The notes under the pieces are model-generated. The model was not told the DNA's origin, ran no database searches, and saw only the letters and a list, made by a program, of their open reading frames with translations. Source: Myxococcales bacterium (lineage in GTDB: Bacteria; Myxococcota_C; UBA6777). From it: DNA of 19,740 nt. Where the stretch lies: contig JALTMC010000305.1 of assembly GCA_027005175.1 (NCBI GenBank), positions 1-19,740 of the forward strand, in the 5' to 3' direction. The number at the start of each line of letters is the position of its first letter. Within the stretch, counting starts at the first letter, position 1. The position numbers were made by a program, and so were the translations under genes. Below are positions 1-9,700 of this stretch, in pieces.

Positions 1-2
1 CC

Positions 3-2921
3 CCCATCCCTCGCAAGCGAGAGGTGATGCGCCCGCCCACACTGAGCCAAACGGCATACAAGGGTGGAATGCCCGGTGTGGTGGAGAAGGCAGCCGATCT
101 GGTTAAGAAACTTCAAGATGCTTACAAGCAGGCCAAGACGAGCACATTGGACACCCTTCCGTTTCAGCAACTTGCTCAGCAGGCCATCAAAGAGCACAAG
201 GTCAACCTCAAGGCTTATGACGCGATGTATGCTGGAATGAAGCAGCGCGGTCTCTCGAAAGAGATGCTGCGACGTGTGGATGCCCAGCGCAAGGATTACG
301 AGAAACAGTATCAACTGTTCTATGGATATATCCGGCGCATGACGATACAAGATCGCGCACCACAGCTGCGTATCGTAGACTTGGAGCGCTTTGGCAACTT
401 CTTAAAGAATGTCCGGCCTCGGTCTCATCAGGCGGCTCTCAATCCCAACAACCTTCCTTATTCTCGGCTTGCTCCCGTACAGCGACAACCCATGACAGAC
501 ACAGCGGCTTATGCAGAGTTTTTTGGTTTACCAGAGATGCCAGAAGGAGTTCCAATCGCGCTGCCGACACAAGATGATCTGAAAGAGACCAAAGAGATCC
601 AGTTGACCCAGAGGATTAAAGATCTGGCAGCCAAGTTGAAGTCACCTGTTGCTATCTACAAGTGGGTTCGTGATAACATTGAATACTATCCAACCTACGG
701 CTCGATTCAGGGTGCTGATTATTGTCGAATGACTCGCAAATGCAATGCATTTGATACAGCCTCTTTGTTAATCGCCTTGCTTCGTGCCCAAAAGATCTCG
801 GCTCGTTATGTCTTTGGTACAGTCATTGTGCCTATCGAGCGTGCTCGCAACTGGGTGGGTCGTTTTGGTGCGAAGAGTGGCTCTGTGATTGGGCGAGCCT
901 TAGCTTCCGCTGGAATACCTGCAGTCACGATAATCTCTGGAGGAAAGCCTGTAGCCATTCGTATGGAACATGTCTGGGTCGAAGCCTGGGTGGATTATGT
1001 CCCATCTCGTGGACGCATTCACCGAGAAGGCGACACCTGGATTCCCATGGATGCCAGCTTTAAGCAACACACCTATGCCAAAGCCACAGTGGATCTCGAC
1101 ACCGCCGCTGGCGTTGCTATGAAGAAAGCCATCAACACCTCGAAACAGTCTGTCAAGTCAGACTCACTTGGTGGAATGACCCAGGGTCCTGATGCCAAGA
1201 CACTGACTGACGCACTGACTCAATCCGGCGTCAAGCTCGGCAATATTATCAATGGCAAAGACTTTGACACATCCAAACTCAAAGGCCTTAAAAAGATCAA
1301 TCCCTCAGAGCACGACGTACTGTTGGCTTCCTTGCCCTATGAGGTAAAGGTGATCGGGCAACGTCAGTCGGAGATGCCCGATCGTTTGCGACATTATATC
1401 AAGCTATCGGTGGTGACACAGGTTGCGCCCAAAGGGCCATGGGGTTTTGGCGGAGATCCAAGCCCTGATTTGCAAGTGAAGATATCGCTTCCTGAAATTG
1501 CAGGAAAGAAGTTATCGCTCGTGTATAACGCTGCCTCTCCATCGGATCAAACTGCGCTGGAGAAGTATGTCACATCGGCAAAAGGCGACAACAGCAAGTT
1601 ACCTAAGAGTTTACCAGCCGTGATTCGAATGAAGCCTCATATCATGTTGGACAACAAGTCACTGGCGAGTGGAAAAGCCTGTCGTCTTGGGGCCGACAAT
1701 CGATTCAACTATGATATGACAGGCCCTGGGATCAGCAAGCGTGTCTCCAATACCATCGCGGCCGGTGGCTACCAGGCGATCGTGGTCAATCACGGTGCGA
1801 TCCCCACAGAGTACTTAAAATCGATTCGGAAAAAAGCCAAGGAGCTGCGCCAGAAATTCAAAGATAAGACGGTTAAAACAGCCCAGAGGGAGGAGATCTA
1901 TGGAGCTTTCTTACATACGGCGGGTCTCAACTACTGGCTTCAACAGGATCAAAACAATGCATTTCTCGCCTCACGAATGGGTGTTCTGGACATCCGTCAA
2001 CCTGCGGTAGGTCTGTTTGCCTATGACTTGTCTGTCACGTACAGCGGCTTTCTTGTCGCCTATCCACGCAGTGTATCGAGCGGAGGGATGTCCACGGATA
2101 TCGACCACGACCCGCACGCTGTGATCTCTTATACAGACGATAACCAATCTGAAATTCGCTATATGTCATCGACAGGCATCAGCGCCTCGGCCTGGGAAGC
2201 CACGGTTTGGGAACTTCAGCTACGTCCTCGCAAGGCCAACCCCAACAACGGTGTATCCGCCACCCATATGCTGCTCTATGCCGCGCAAACCAAGACCCCG
2301 ATCTATTCCATACGTAGAAGTAATATCAGCTCCATACTACCAAAGCTTTCGCTCTCACGAAGTACGCTGAATGATATTCGAAGTGCTGTTGCAAGCGGTA
2401 AGACGGTGGTTGTTCCACAAAAACAGATGAAAAAAGGCAAGTGGACAGGCGTAGGTTATATCGTCCTCGACGAAAAGACCGGTGCGGGAGGCTACCTTAT
2501 CAGTGGAGGGAAGTCGGGAGGAGGTAATGACGCAGACAGTGGATGTAGCTGGTGCCTCTCGTTTCTCGCTGGAATACTGATGATCGGTGCAGGTATTTTT
2601 GCCAGTGGTGCATTTGCGATCGCACTCGCAGTCCTCGGCATATTGGCTGCCGCCATCGATCTGTTCTCCGCCTACAACCAGATCGATAATTCCAACCTGG
2701 ATCCAGCTCAAAAAGACATGATTAAGGGGCTGGCCCAGATGATGTTTGGAATAGGGGTGGCGATCGCCGCACTCGGAATATTCTTTGGAGCAGTCACAGC
2801 CTTCGTCGCTATCGCTATCTACTTCCTTGTGATGGCTATTTTAGTTAGTGCCATCATCGGAACTCTGATCAGTATTGGTGAAGCCACCAACCGACGAAAC
2901 CGCGAACTCGATAATATATAG
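3..2921 (+). CDS. Transglutaminase-like protein with C-terminal membrane segments (5' end outside window)
   Basis: The frame is open to the left edge, with no signal peptide and no clear ribosome binding site at the first start codon (GTG 24, followed by ATG 27), so the true start is probably upstream. Numbering from GTG 24, a transglutaminase-like (papain-fold) domain covers about residues 195-350. The catalytic Cys is C240 in RKCNAFDTASLL, the His is H316 in MEHVWVEAW, and the Asp is D343 in WIPMDASF, so the triad is complete. A long beta-rich middle region ends near residue 830 with a TGAGGYLISGG motif. I recall similar TGase-plus-GAYxISGG segments in large deltaproteobacterial proteins, often next to RHS repeats; that is memory, not a search. 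Residues about 845-955 hold roughly four hydrophobic helices, so the C-terminus is membrane-embedded. Such domains can be proteases, amidases or crosslinkers, and the substrate is unknown. The next gene follows after 60 bases, suggesting an operon. Confidence 0.85.
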   Translation, partial: PIPRKREVMRPPTLSQTAYKGGMPGVVEKAADLVKKLQDAYKQAKTSTLDTLPFQQLAQQAIKEHKVNLKAYDAMYAGMKQRGLSKEMLRRVDAQRKDYEKQYQLFYGYIRRMTIQDRAPQLRIVDLERFGNFLKNVRPRSHQAALNPNNLPYSRLAPVQRQPMTDTAAYAEFFGLPEMPEGVPIALPTQDDLKETKEIQLTQRIKDLAAKLKSPVAIYKWVRDNIEYYPTYGSIQGADYCRMTRKCNAFDTASLLIALLRAQKISARYVFGTVIVPIERARNWVGRFGAKSGSVIGRALASAGIPAVTIISGGKPVAIRMEHVWVEAWVDYVPSRGRIHREGDTWIPMDASFKQHTYAKATVDLDTAAGVAMKKAINTSKQSVKSDSLGGMTQGPDAKTLTDALTQSGVKLGNIINGKDFDTSKLKGLKKINPSEHDVLLASLPYEVKVIGQRQSEMPDRLRHYIKLSVVTQVAPKGPWGFGGDPSPDLQVKISLPEIAGKKLSLVYNAASPSDQTALEKYVTSAKGDNSKLPKSLPAVIRMKPHIMLDNKSLASGKACRLGADNRFNYDMTGPGISKRVSNTIAAGGYQAIVVNHGAIPTEYLKSIRKKAKELRQKFKDKTVKTAQREEIYGAFLHTAGLNYWLQQDQNNAFLASRMGVLDIRQPAVGLFAYDLSVTYSGFLVAYPRSVSSGGMSTDIDHDPHAVISYTDDNQSEIRYMSSTGISASAWEATVWELQLRPRKANPNNGVSATHMLLYAAQTKTPIYSIRRSNISSILPKLSLSRSTLNDIRSAVASGKTVVVPQKQMKKGKWTGVGYIVLDEKTGAGGYLISGGKSGGGNDADSGCSWCLSFLAGILMIGAGIFASGAFAIALAVLGILAAAIDLFSAYNQIDNSNLDPAQKDMIKGLAQMMFGIGVAIAALGIFFGAVTAFVAIAIYFLVMAILVSAIIGTLISIGEATNRRNRELDNI

Positions 2922-2981
2922 AGAAGGCTCGCTGGCACTGAATCGCTTGTAGCCCAACAGCCGGCAAACCAGTAGAGAACA

Positions 2982-3599
2982 ATGCAAAAAGAATCCCATT
3001 CTCCCCGAAACAAAGGGGTCCAAGATCCGCGCCTGCTTCCGATGGTTGCGGCGATGATAGTCGGCCCATTGGGGCTGTGGCTGTGGGCACAAAGACAACC
3101 ACAAAAACCACACCCGTCCACAGTGGTGGTGGCATCCTTACTTTGGGGTGGCCAACTGGCTGCAAGCTGGCTCTTGCTACCGAGAGTTACGTCATTTAAG
3201 CCTGTTTTATTCTATGCATTGATCGTTTCGAACCTGATGGTATTGAGTTGGTTACTCGCTGTATTGTTTGCACCTCCGGGAGAACAAGCTTTGGAGGGTT
3301 CGTACTGGTGGGGCTTTGGACTTAATCTGTTGGCATTGGAAAGCTTGTTGATTGTAATGCATAGTTTGTCACAGTATGCGGGATTGCCTGTCCACCCTCC
3401 CCTGTTGTATGTCGGCCTCCCTCTTTCTCTAGGAATCGGATGGGCACTCACATTGCGCTTGGCATTAACCAGACAGCGAGAATCCGCGCTCACCGAAAAC
3501 AAACGCGCAGCAAGTGCCCTGGGTTGGATCTTATGCATCAGCACTGGAGCGATTGTCCTGGTCATTCTCCAAGTTGCCAAGATAATGACACGTTCGTAG
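2982..3599 (+). CDS. Small polytopic membrane protein, unknown function
   Basis: This 205-residue protein has about six hydrophobic segments, near residues 17-36, 46-66, 71-97, 108-130, 138-163 and 177-201, separated by short loops, so it is an integral inner-membrane protein. I recognise no family motif. In particular there are no paired glutamate and histidine motifs of CPBP/myxosortase intramembrane proteases and no rhomboid GxSx, so it is not an obvious processing enzyme for the downstream protein. It lies 60 bases after the transglutaminase-like gene and about 100 bases before the giant surface-protein gene, on the same strand, so co-transcription is likely. No strong Shine-Dalgarno precedes the ATG, so the start is less certain than the frame. 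The frame is supported by the clean hydrophobic periodicity and its fit between neighbours. Confidence 0.7.
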   Translation: MQKESHSPRNKGVQDPRLLPMVAAMIVGPLGLWLWAQRQPQKPHPSTVVVASLLWGGQLAASWLLLPRVTSFKPVLFYALIVSNLMVLSWLLAVLFAPPGEQALEGSYWWGFGLNLLALESLLIVMHSLSQYAGLPVHPPLLYVGLPLSLGIGWALTLRLALTRQRESALTENKRAASALGWILCISTGAIVLVILQVAKIMTRS

Positions 3600-3683
3600 C
3601 TCGCTCTGAAAGCAAAGTAAAACGATGAGATTAAAGAAGAAGCAAGACTGGATAGACATTGTAACACAGCGTAAAAGCACTGC

Positions 3684-3688
3684 AGGAG
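3684..3688 (+). promoter_or_regulatory. Ribosome binding site of the giant surface-protein gene
   Basis: AGGAG lies 8 bases before the ATG at 3697. It decides the start: the in-frame ATG at 3625 has no comparable site and would put 24 charged residues (MRLKKKQDW...) before an otherwise standard signal peptide. Confidence 0.75.
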
Positions 3689-3696
3689 ATAGGCAT

Positions 3697-3780
3697 ATGT
3701 TTCGGTTGCAACGAATCGTGTGGCAAAGTTTGGTGATGTTGATCGGTGGCTTGGGTTGGGTCTTGTCAGCCCAGGCGGCT
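3697..3780 (+). other. Signal peptide of the giant protein
   Basis: The 28-residue start has Arg near the N-terminus, a hydrophobic core (SLVMLIGGLGWVL) and a small-residue SAQA cleavage motif. It is typical of Sec signal peptidase I export. Confidence 0.8.
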
Positions 3781-6700
3781 GGTGTATCGGATGCAACCCA
3801 ATGGTTGAACCAGCAGCAACAAACCAAGGGTAGCTGGGGTGGAGCACAGAGCAGCGCGGGTGCAGTGGAAACAACGTCGGCTGTGTTGGAAGCTCTCGCG
3901 TCTGTGGGACAGGGTGGCAGTGCAAACGCCACCAAAGCCTGGACGTATTTACAGGGAGCCAAGCCCACCACAACGGCTGGCCTGGCGCGTCGTATTATCG
4001 CTGCCATTGCCGTGAAAAGAGCACCTCTGGCCTTGGATAAAAGCAAGTTGCTAGCCCTCCAACTTAAAAGTGGAGGATTTGCTCCCTCAGCCAACCACCA
4101 AGCGACCACCCTCGACACTGCGCTGGCATTGATCGCCTTGGGAGTGTCTAGCAATCAGTCTTTGGCGGCTGCTCGCGCTGGCGTAAGCTATCTGATCACA
4201 AAGCAACGAAGAAACGGTAGTTGGGGATTCTTCGACAATACAAACGATCCATCTGCCTATCTTACAGGCCTCTCGATGCTGGCCTTGAGTCATTACCGTC
4301 AGTTGTACAATCTAACAACTCCACTCACCCATGCCATTAAATTCTTGAAGGGCAAACAAGCCACAGACGGCAGCTGGGGTGTCGGTCGTGATCGAGTGTT
4401 GGACACATCGTTGTCTGTTCTTGGCCTTACCTCCACAAGTCAGACGGTCACTGCATTGGTCTCCAAAGCCGTCTCTTTCTTGGCCAAAGGGCAGGCTTCC
4501 GATGGCTCCTTTGCCTCCAAAGATCCGTTCGCAACAGCCTATGCTCTCCGTGCTCTCGACAGTGAGCGAGCCGATCTCTACGCCATAGCCAAGGAAGTCA
4601 TCGCAACACCAAAGTTCGTTGTTTTGGGTACGAAGCTTCAGTTGAAGGTTAAGATCCACAATGAAGGAACAAAAGATGCGAAAGCTGTTGTCATTCGTTT
4701 GTATCGCGGTGATCCCAAAGCGAGCGGGCAAAAGCTTGATGAAAAAACCGTGGCGAGCCTAGCCACAGGTGGTTCCAACGATATCACGCTAGAATGGAAA
4801 GATGCCAAGCCACAAGGTCCACATTATTTGTACATTGTGATTGACCCCGACCAAAAGATCAATGAGACAAATGAACGGAATAACACGGTAGTGTGGGGAA
4901 TTCGAGTCCTTCCACCGATTGATCTGGCAATCACAACACGAGACATTACCCTCAAGCCTGTATTTCCTGCACCGGGTAAGACGTTAGAGGTAACAGCGAC
5001 CGTCCACAACAAAGGTGGTGTGGATGCCAAGCAGGTTGAAGTTGATTTTTACAATGGGGATCCAAGCTCCGGTGGTAAAAAGATGGGCTCGACCCAAACC
5101 ATCGCAAGCATCGAGGCTGGAAAGTTCTCCATCGCCCGAATCAACACCCCTCCCCTACCGCAAGGCAAGATGACCGTATATGTGGTGGTTGACCCAAACA
5201 AGAAAACCAAAGACGCTGTAACCTCCAATAACAAAGCCAAGAAAGAGTTTTCAGTACAACCTCGGGTGGATCTATTGATCTCTCCCCAAGGTATTTTCTT
5301 TTCCAAACAAACCGTGACGGAAGGGCAAGATGTTGAGATCCGTGTGGGTGTTTACAACGCTGAAGCCACAACAGCGACCGATGCCATTGTCCGGTTGTAC
5401 GATGGTGCTCCAAGCTCCGGTGGCAAGCAAATCGGTACAGATGTAAAGATCACTGTGCCCGGTTACAAAGCTGTTTACACGACACCCTTTCTTTACAAAA
5501 CATTTGGCAAGGCAGGTTCTCATATTATCTATGCCGTGGTCGATCCCGACAACAAATTGCCCGATATCCAAACCACCAACAATGTTGCATTGCGTACATT
5601 AAAAGTGGTGGGACTTCCCGATCTTTCTGTCACAACAAGTGCCATCACGTTCTCTCCCACCATCCCGCTAGAGAGCAGCACCATGTACGTGTATGCGACC
5701 ATCACCAACAAAGGGGAGACCACCAGTAAATCGGGTACGAAAGTACTCTTTTATGACACAGACCCAAGCAAGCCAGGCGCAAAACCTGTTTACACCACGA
5801 GCATTAGTGCTCTCACGAAAGGCAGAACCACCCGCCCTCGGATGACTTATTATCCCTATAAGAAACTCGGGCCACTTACATTTTGGGTGGTGCTCGACCC
5901 GGATAAGGTATCACCCGATCGAGACCGCACCAACAACGCTGCGTCCCGCTCGACAACGGTTCGGGATAGCACCTATCCGGACCTTTTCATCGCAGCGTCG
6001 GATATCACGTTTAATCCGACAACACCGCAAGCAGGAACGAACCTGACCATCCAGGCCCGAGTTCGCAACCGCTATCGCCGATTGAGCACCAATATACTGG
6101 TTCGCTTTCACAGCGGCTCCCCGACCACATCCAATAAAATCGGCGAGACCACCATTACCCAGATCCCTGGGTATGGCAGCGCTCTCACCTCCTTCACTTG
6201 GAGTGTTCCACCCACACTCTCAAGCGCAACGATTTATGTGGTCATTGACCCCCTCAATAAGATCCGAGAGACAACCACCAGCAACAACAAAGCCTCTCGC
6301 TACATCGACTTTGCATTGGGACAAAGTACCGCCCCCACCAACTTGACGATCACAAATGTTGGCGCAACTGATTTAAAGTTTCAATGGAAGGCAGGAGCAG
6401 GCGCAGTAGCGGCAGGCGTACAAGGCTACCGATTGTACTGCAACAGCGGCCTACTCAACCCACCGACAAAGATCACGGGTGTCACAGCCAAAGCTTCTTC
6501 CGAAAGAACCACAAGTTATACCGCAGCCAAGACGGTTGACAACAAAACAAATACCTACTGGGAACCAAAAACTCTGACAACTCCTTGGTTGGAGTATACG
6601 TTACCAAAAGTGGAAGAAGTCAGCGCTATTAACCTCTACTTGTACTCTACCTATACTCGAAGCTTTGAGTTACAAGCCTGGCTCAACAACAAGTGGAGTA

Positions 6701-9700
6701 CGTTACAAAAACGAACATCAACACGGACTGAGTTTCATCAGTTTGTCCTGGACAAACCCGTCACGACGAATAAGTTTCGGGTTCTGTTTTCTACCGTCAG
6801 TCGCTACTATTATGTCCGAACCCGTGAGATCGCATTTTTTCGTTCGAACCTAGCAAAAGGTACAACCTATACGCATACCAAGTTTTATCACGGTCGCTAT
6901 AGCTGTTATGCTGTAGCTGTCACAACTCCCTTGCTTATGTCTCCACGCTCCAAGGAGGCCACTGCCAAAGTAGGTGATACAACAGCTCCAGGAATACCTT
7001 CTGGAGTTGCAGCCTATTACAATCCAAGCCTTTATGAAAATCGTATGACTTGGAACGGTGTAACGGATAGCGATCTTGCAGGCTACCTTGTTTATAATGA
7101 CACGAATCTCGATGTTGCTCACTATGGTCGAGGTGCGTCTATTTATGGTCCATCCATCTCACGCTATGCCTACTATTATATCGATGGCAACACCACCTCA
7201 ACCACTTATATTTCTAGCTCCAATCACATCACGGTGAAGCTAGCCAAGAGCTATAGCATTCATGAAATTCGCGTCTACCTACGAACAACAGCAGACTATA
7301 GCTACCGACTGGAGTACTCGACCGATGGAAAGAGCTTTACGACACTCGCAACCAAAAATAATGTACGAGGCTTGCAGGTACACCCCCTATCCTCTGCTCT
7401 TGGCATGCGTTATATCCGCATAAAGCCTGTAAGCAGTGGTAACTTCTACATGGCAGAGCTACAAGCGCTGACCAAAGATCTAGCGTTGGCAAGTACACAC
7501 ACAGTTTACCAGTGGCGTCGCTATTTTTCCCGTAGGACGGGAGCATCACACTGGTACTCCTACTGGAATGGCTATACCTCTGATTACAGAACTAGGGTAT
7601 TAACAGCACGTCAATTTATCATTCGCAATGTTAATATGACACCACTCAACGTTTTGACAATAACAGACCTGGACACAGGCCAGATCTTGGCACGTATCTC
7701 CGGGCAACATCAGATATGGAGAAGCTCTTGGCTGCGAGCCAAAAACTATCGTATTCATGCAACAGGTTTACGAGATGGCTTTGAGTTTAATGTGGAGACG
7801 ATTCTAACGCGACGAAGCCTAACAACACCAACCTATGGTCACTCTCCTATTTATCGCAATGGGTCCTATCAATACGGTGTATCCTCTGTGGATGTGATTG
7901 GAAACGAGAGTGCTGTCAGTCCAACAGGGACTTCGATTGTCAAGGATACAACGGCACCCACAGTACCTTATCGTTTTCGCGCGACAGCGGGAAATAGCCA
8001 GGTCTCTTTAAGTTGGTATGCCAGTGGTTCCAGTCGAGATCGCAAAGGCTACATTATCTATCGAGACGGAAAAAAACTCATTGAGACAACAGCACGAAGC
8101 TATATTGATAAGAGTGTTGTGAATGGCACAACCTATAGTTATGAAGTTAGCTCGATTGATTACAACAGCAATGAGTCGGGCAAAGCAGGGCCGCTGAAAG
8201 CAACCCCCACAGCGATTGACCTCAGCTTTAACATACAAGGCTCCTTTGCAGACCTGTTTATCTCACCGAAAAATCCAAGTGTTTATGAATCGATGCTGAT
8301 CATCGCTATGGTTCGTAACATTGGGACACAAAGTGCGCCCAGCGGTATAGAGGTCGATCTCTACGATGGTTCTCCAAAAACAGGTACAAAAATTGGAACG
8401 ATAACTCTGAACAAGCCGATCCGTGCAGGCTTGGGAATCGTGGGTTCGTTCAACTGGAAACTGGCCAAGGTCAGGCCTGGAAAACGCACGATCTACGCAG
8501 TGATTGATCCAAACAACAAGATCTCTGAACTGAATGAAAAAAACAACACAGCGACAGTGGAAGTGAGTGTCCATGCAGATCCATTTTTGGCGACATATGT
8601 GAATAAGATCGACAGCAGTAAGTTTCCTGTGGTTGATGTCTTTATGAGTGTTAAGGATGCCAACGGTGGTGGATTGTTCGGGCTTGATGATAGAAACTTT
8701 AAAGTATGGGAGGACGCAGTTCGTGAGATCCCTATCACCGTAAAGCAGCTAACCCAACCCACCAAAAAGATTCCCAAAGCAGACCTCGCATTTGTGATCG
8801 ATACATCCTGCTCCATGCTCGACGAATGGAAAACGGTTTGTGAGGTTGTTGATGATATTCGCGACCTACTTCTGGCCAGTCGTATCGACACCAAAGTTAC
8901 TATCTATGGCCTCGGTACCCAGATGAAGTGTGGTGTAAAACTGAGCACAGTCATCTGGCGTGGAAAAACGAAGGGAGCCCATGTCGAGGACTGGGGGCCG
9001 GGCTCCACCTGGGCCTCTTTTACCCACAAATGGCGAGCGGACGCGATCCGCATCATTATCCCGATTTCCGACGAAGGTGCCTATGCCGGTAATGGCTGGA
9101 CCAAGGAGGATACGGAAGCTGTCGATGAGATGATCAAAGCTGCCAAAAAAGCCGGGGCCATCTACTATCCATTCTGGGGCAAAGAGATAAGAGAGACTCA
9201 GATCGTTGCAGTCCAGATGAAACGAGCAGCCAAAGATACAGGCGGAGAAGCCTTCCCTTTCAAAAATGCAACCCAAGTGGTGCAAGCCATCGTACGAGGT
9301 GTACGACGCTCGATTTCAGACTACAAGATCACCTATACCACCCATAACAAAGCCCGTGATGGTTCGATACGCAACGTAAAGACAGAGACAACGTACAACA
9401 TCTCCAAAGGAGCCGCAGACGGGAAATACACGGCACCCCTCGACAACTTCCCCGATCTGATGTTTGCTAACGGTATCAAAACTGTGCCCGATCCCTTGGT
9501 GCCTGGACAAACAGGTAGCTTGGTCATGAACGTAAGAAACAACGGTGGAAAGCCAGCTATCGATGTGGTGTTGCGTTTAAGTTTGGGCGATCCAACCCAA
9601 GGCGGACTGGTCTTTGCAGAAGTCAAAATCCCCAAGCTTAATCCAGCCCAAACACAGGCCGTTTCGGTCCCTTGGAAGGTGTTGCCGGGCGGTGCCAAGA

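Noticed and set aside
3625-3696. Upstream ATG as the start of the giant protein
   Set aside because: No good ribosome binding site, and it would add a charged 24-residue extension before the signal peptide. The ATG at 3697 has AGGAG at the right distance.
3212-4154. Two long minus-strand open frames (253 and 207 codons) across the small membrane gene and the start of the giant gene
   Set aside because: They are antisense to genes with clear signal peptide, membrane and domain signals. Their products are rich in Cys, Trp, His and Pro, as expected of shadow frames.
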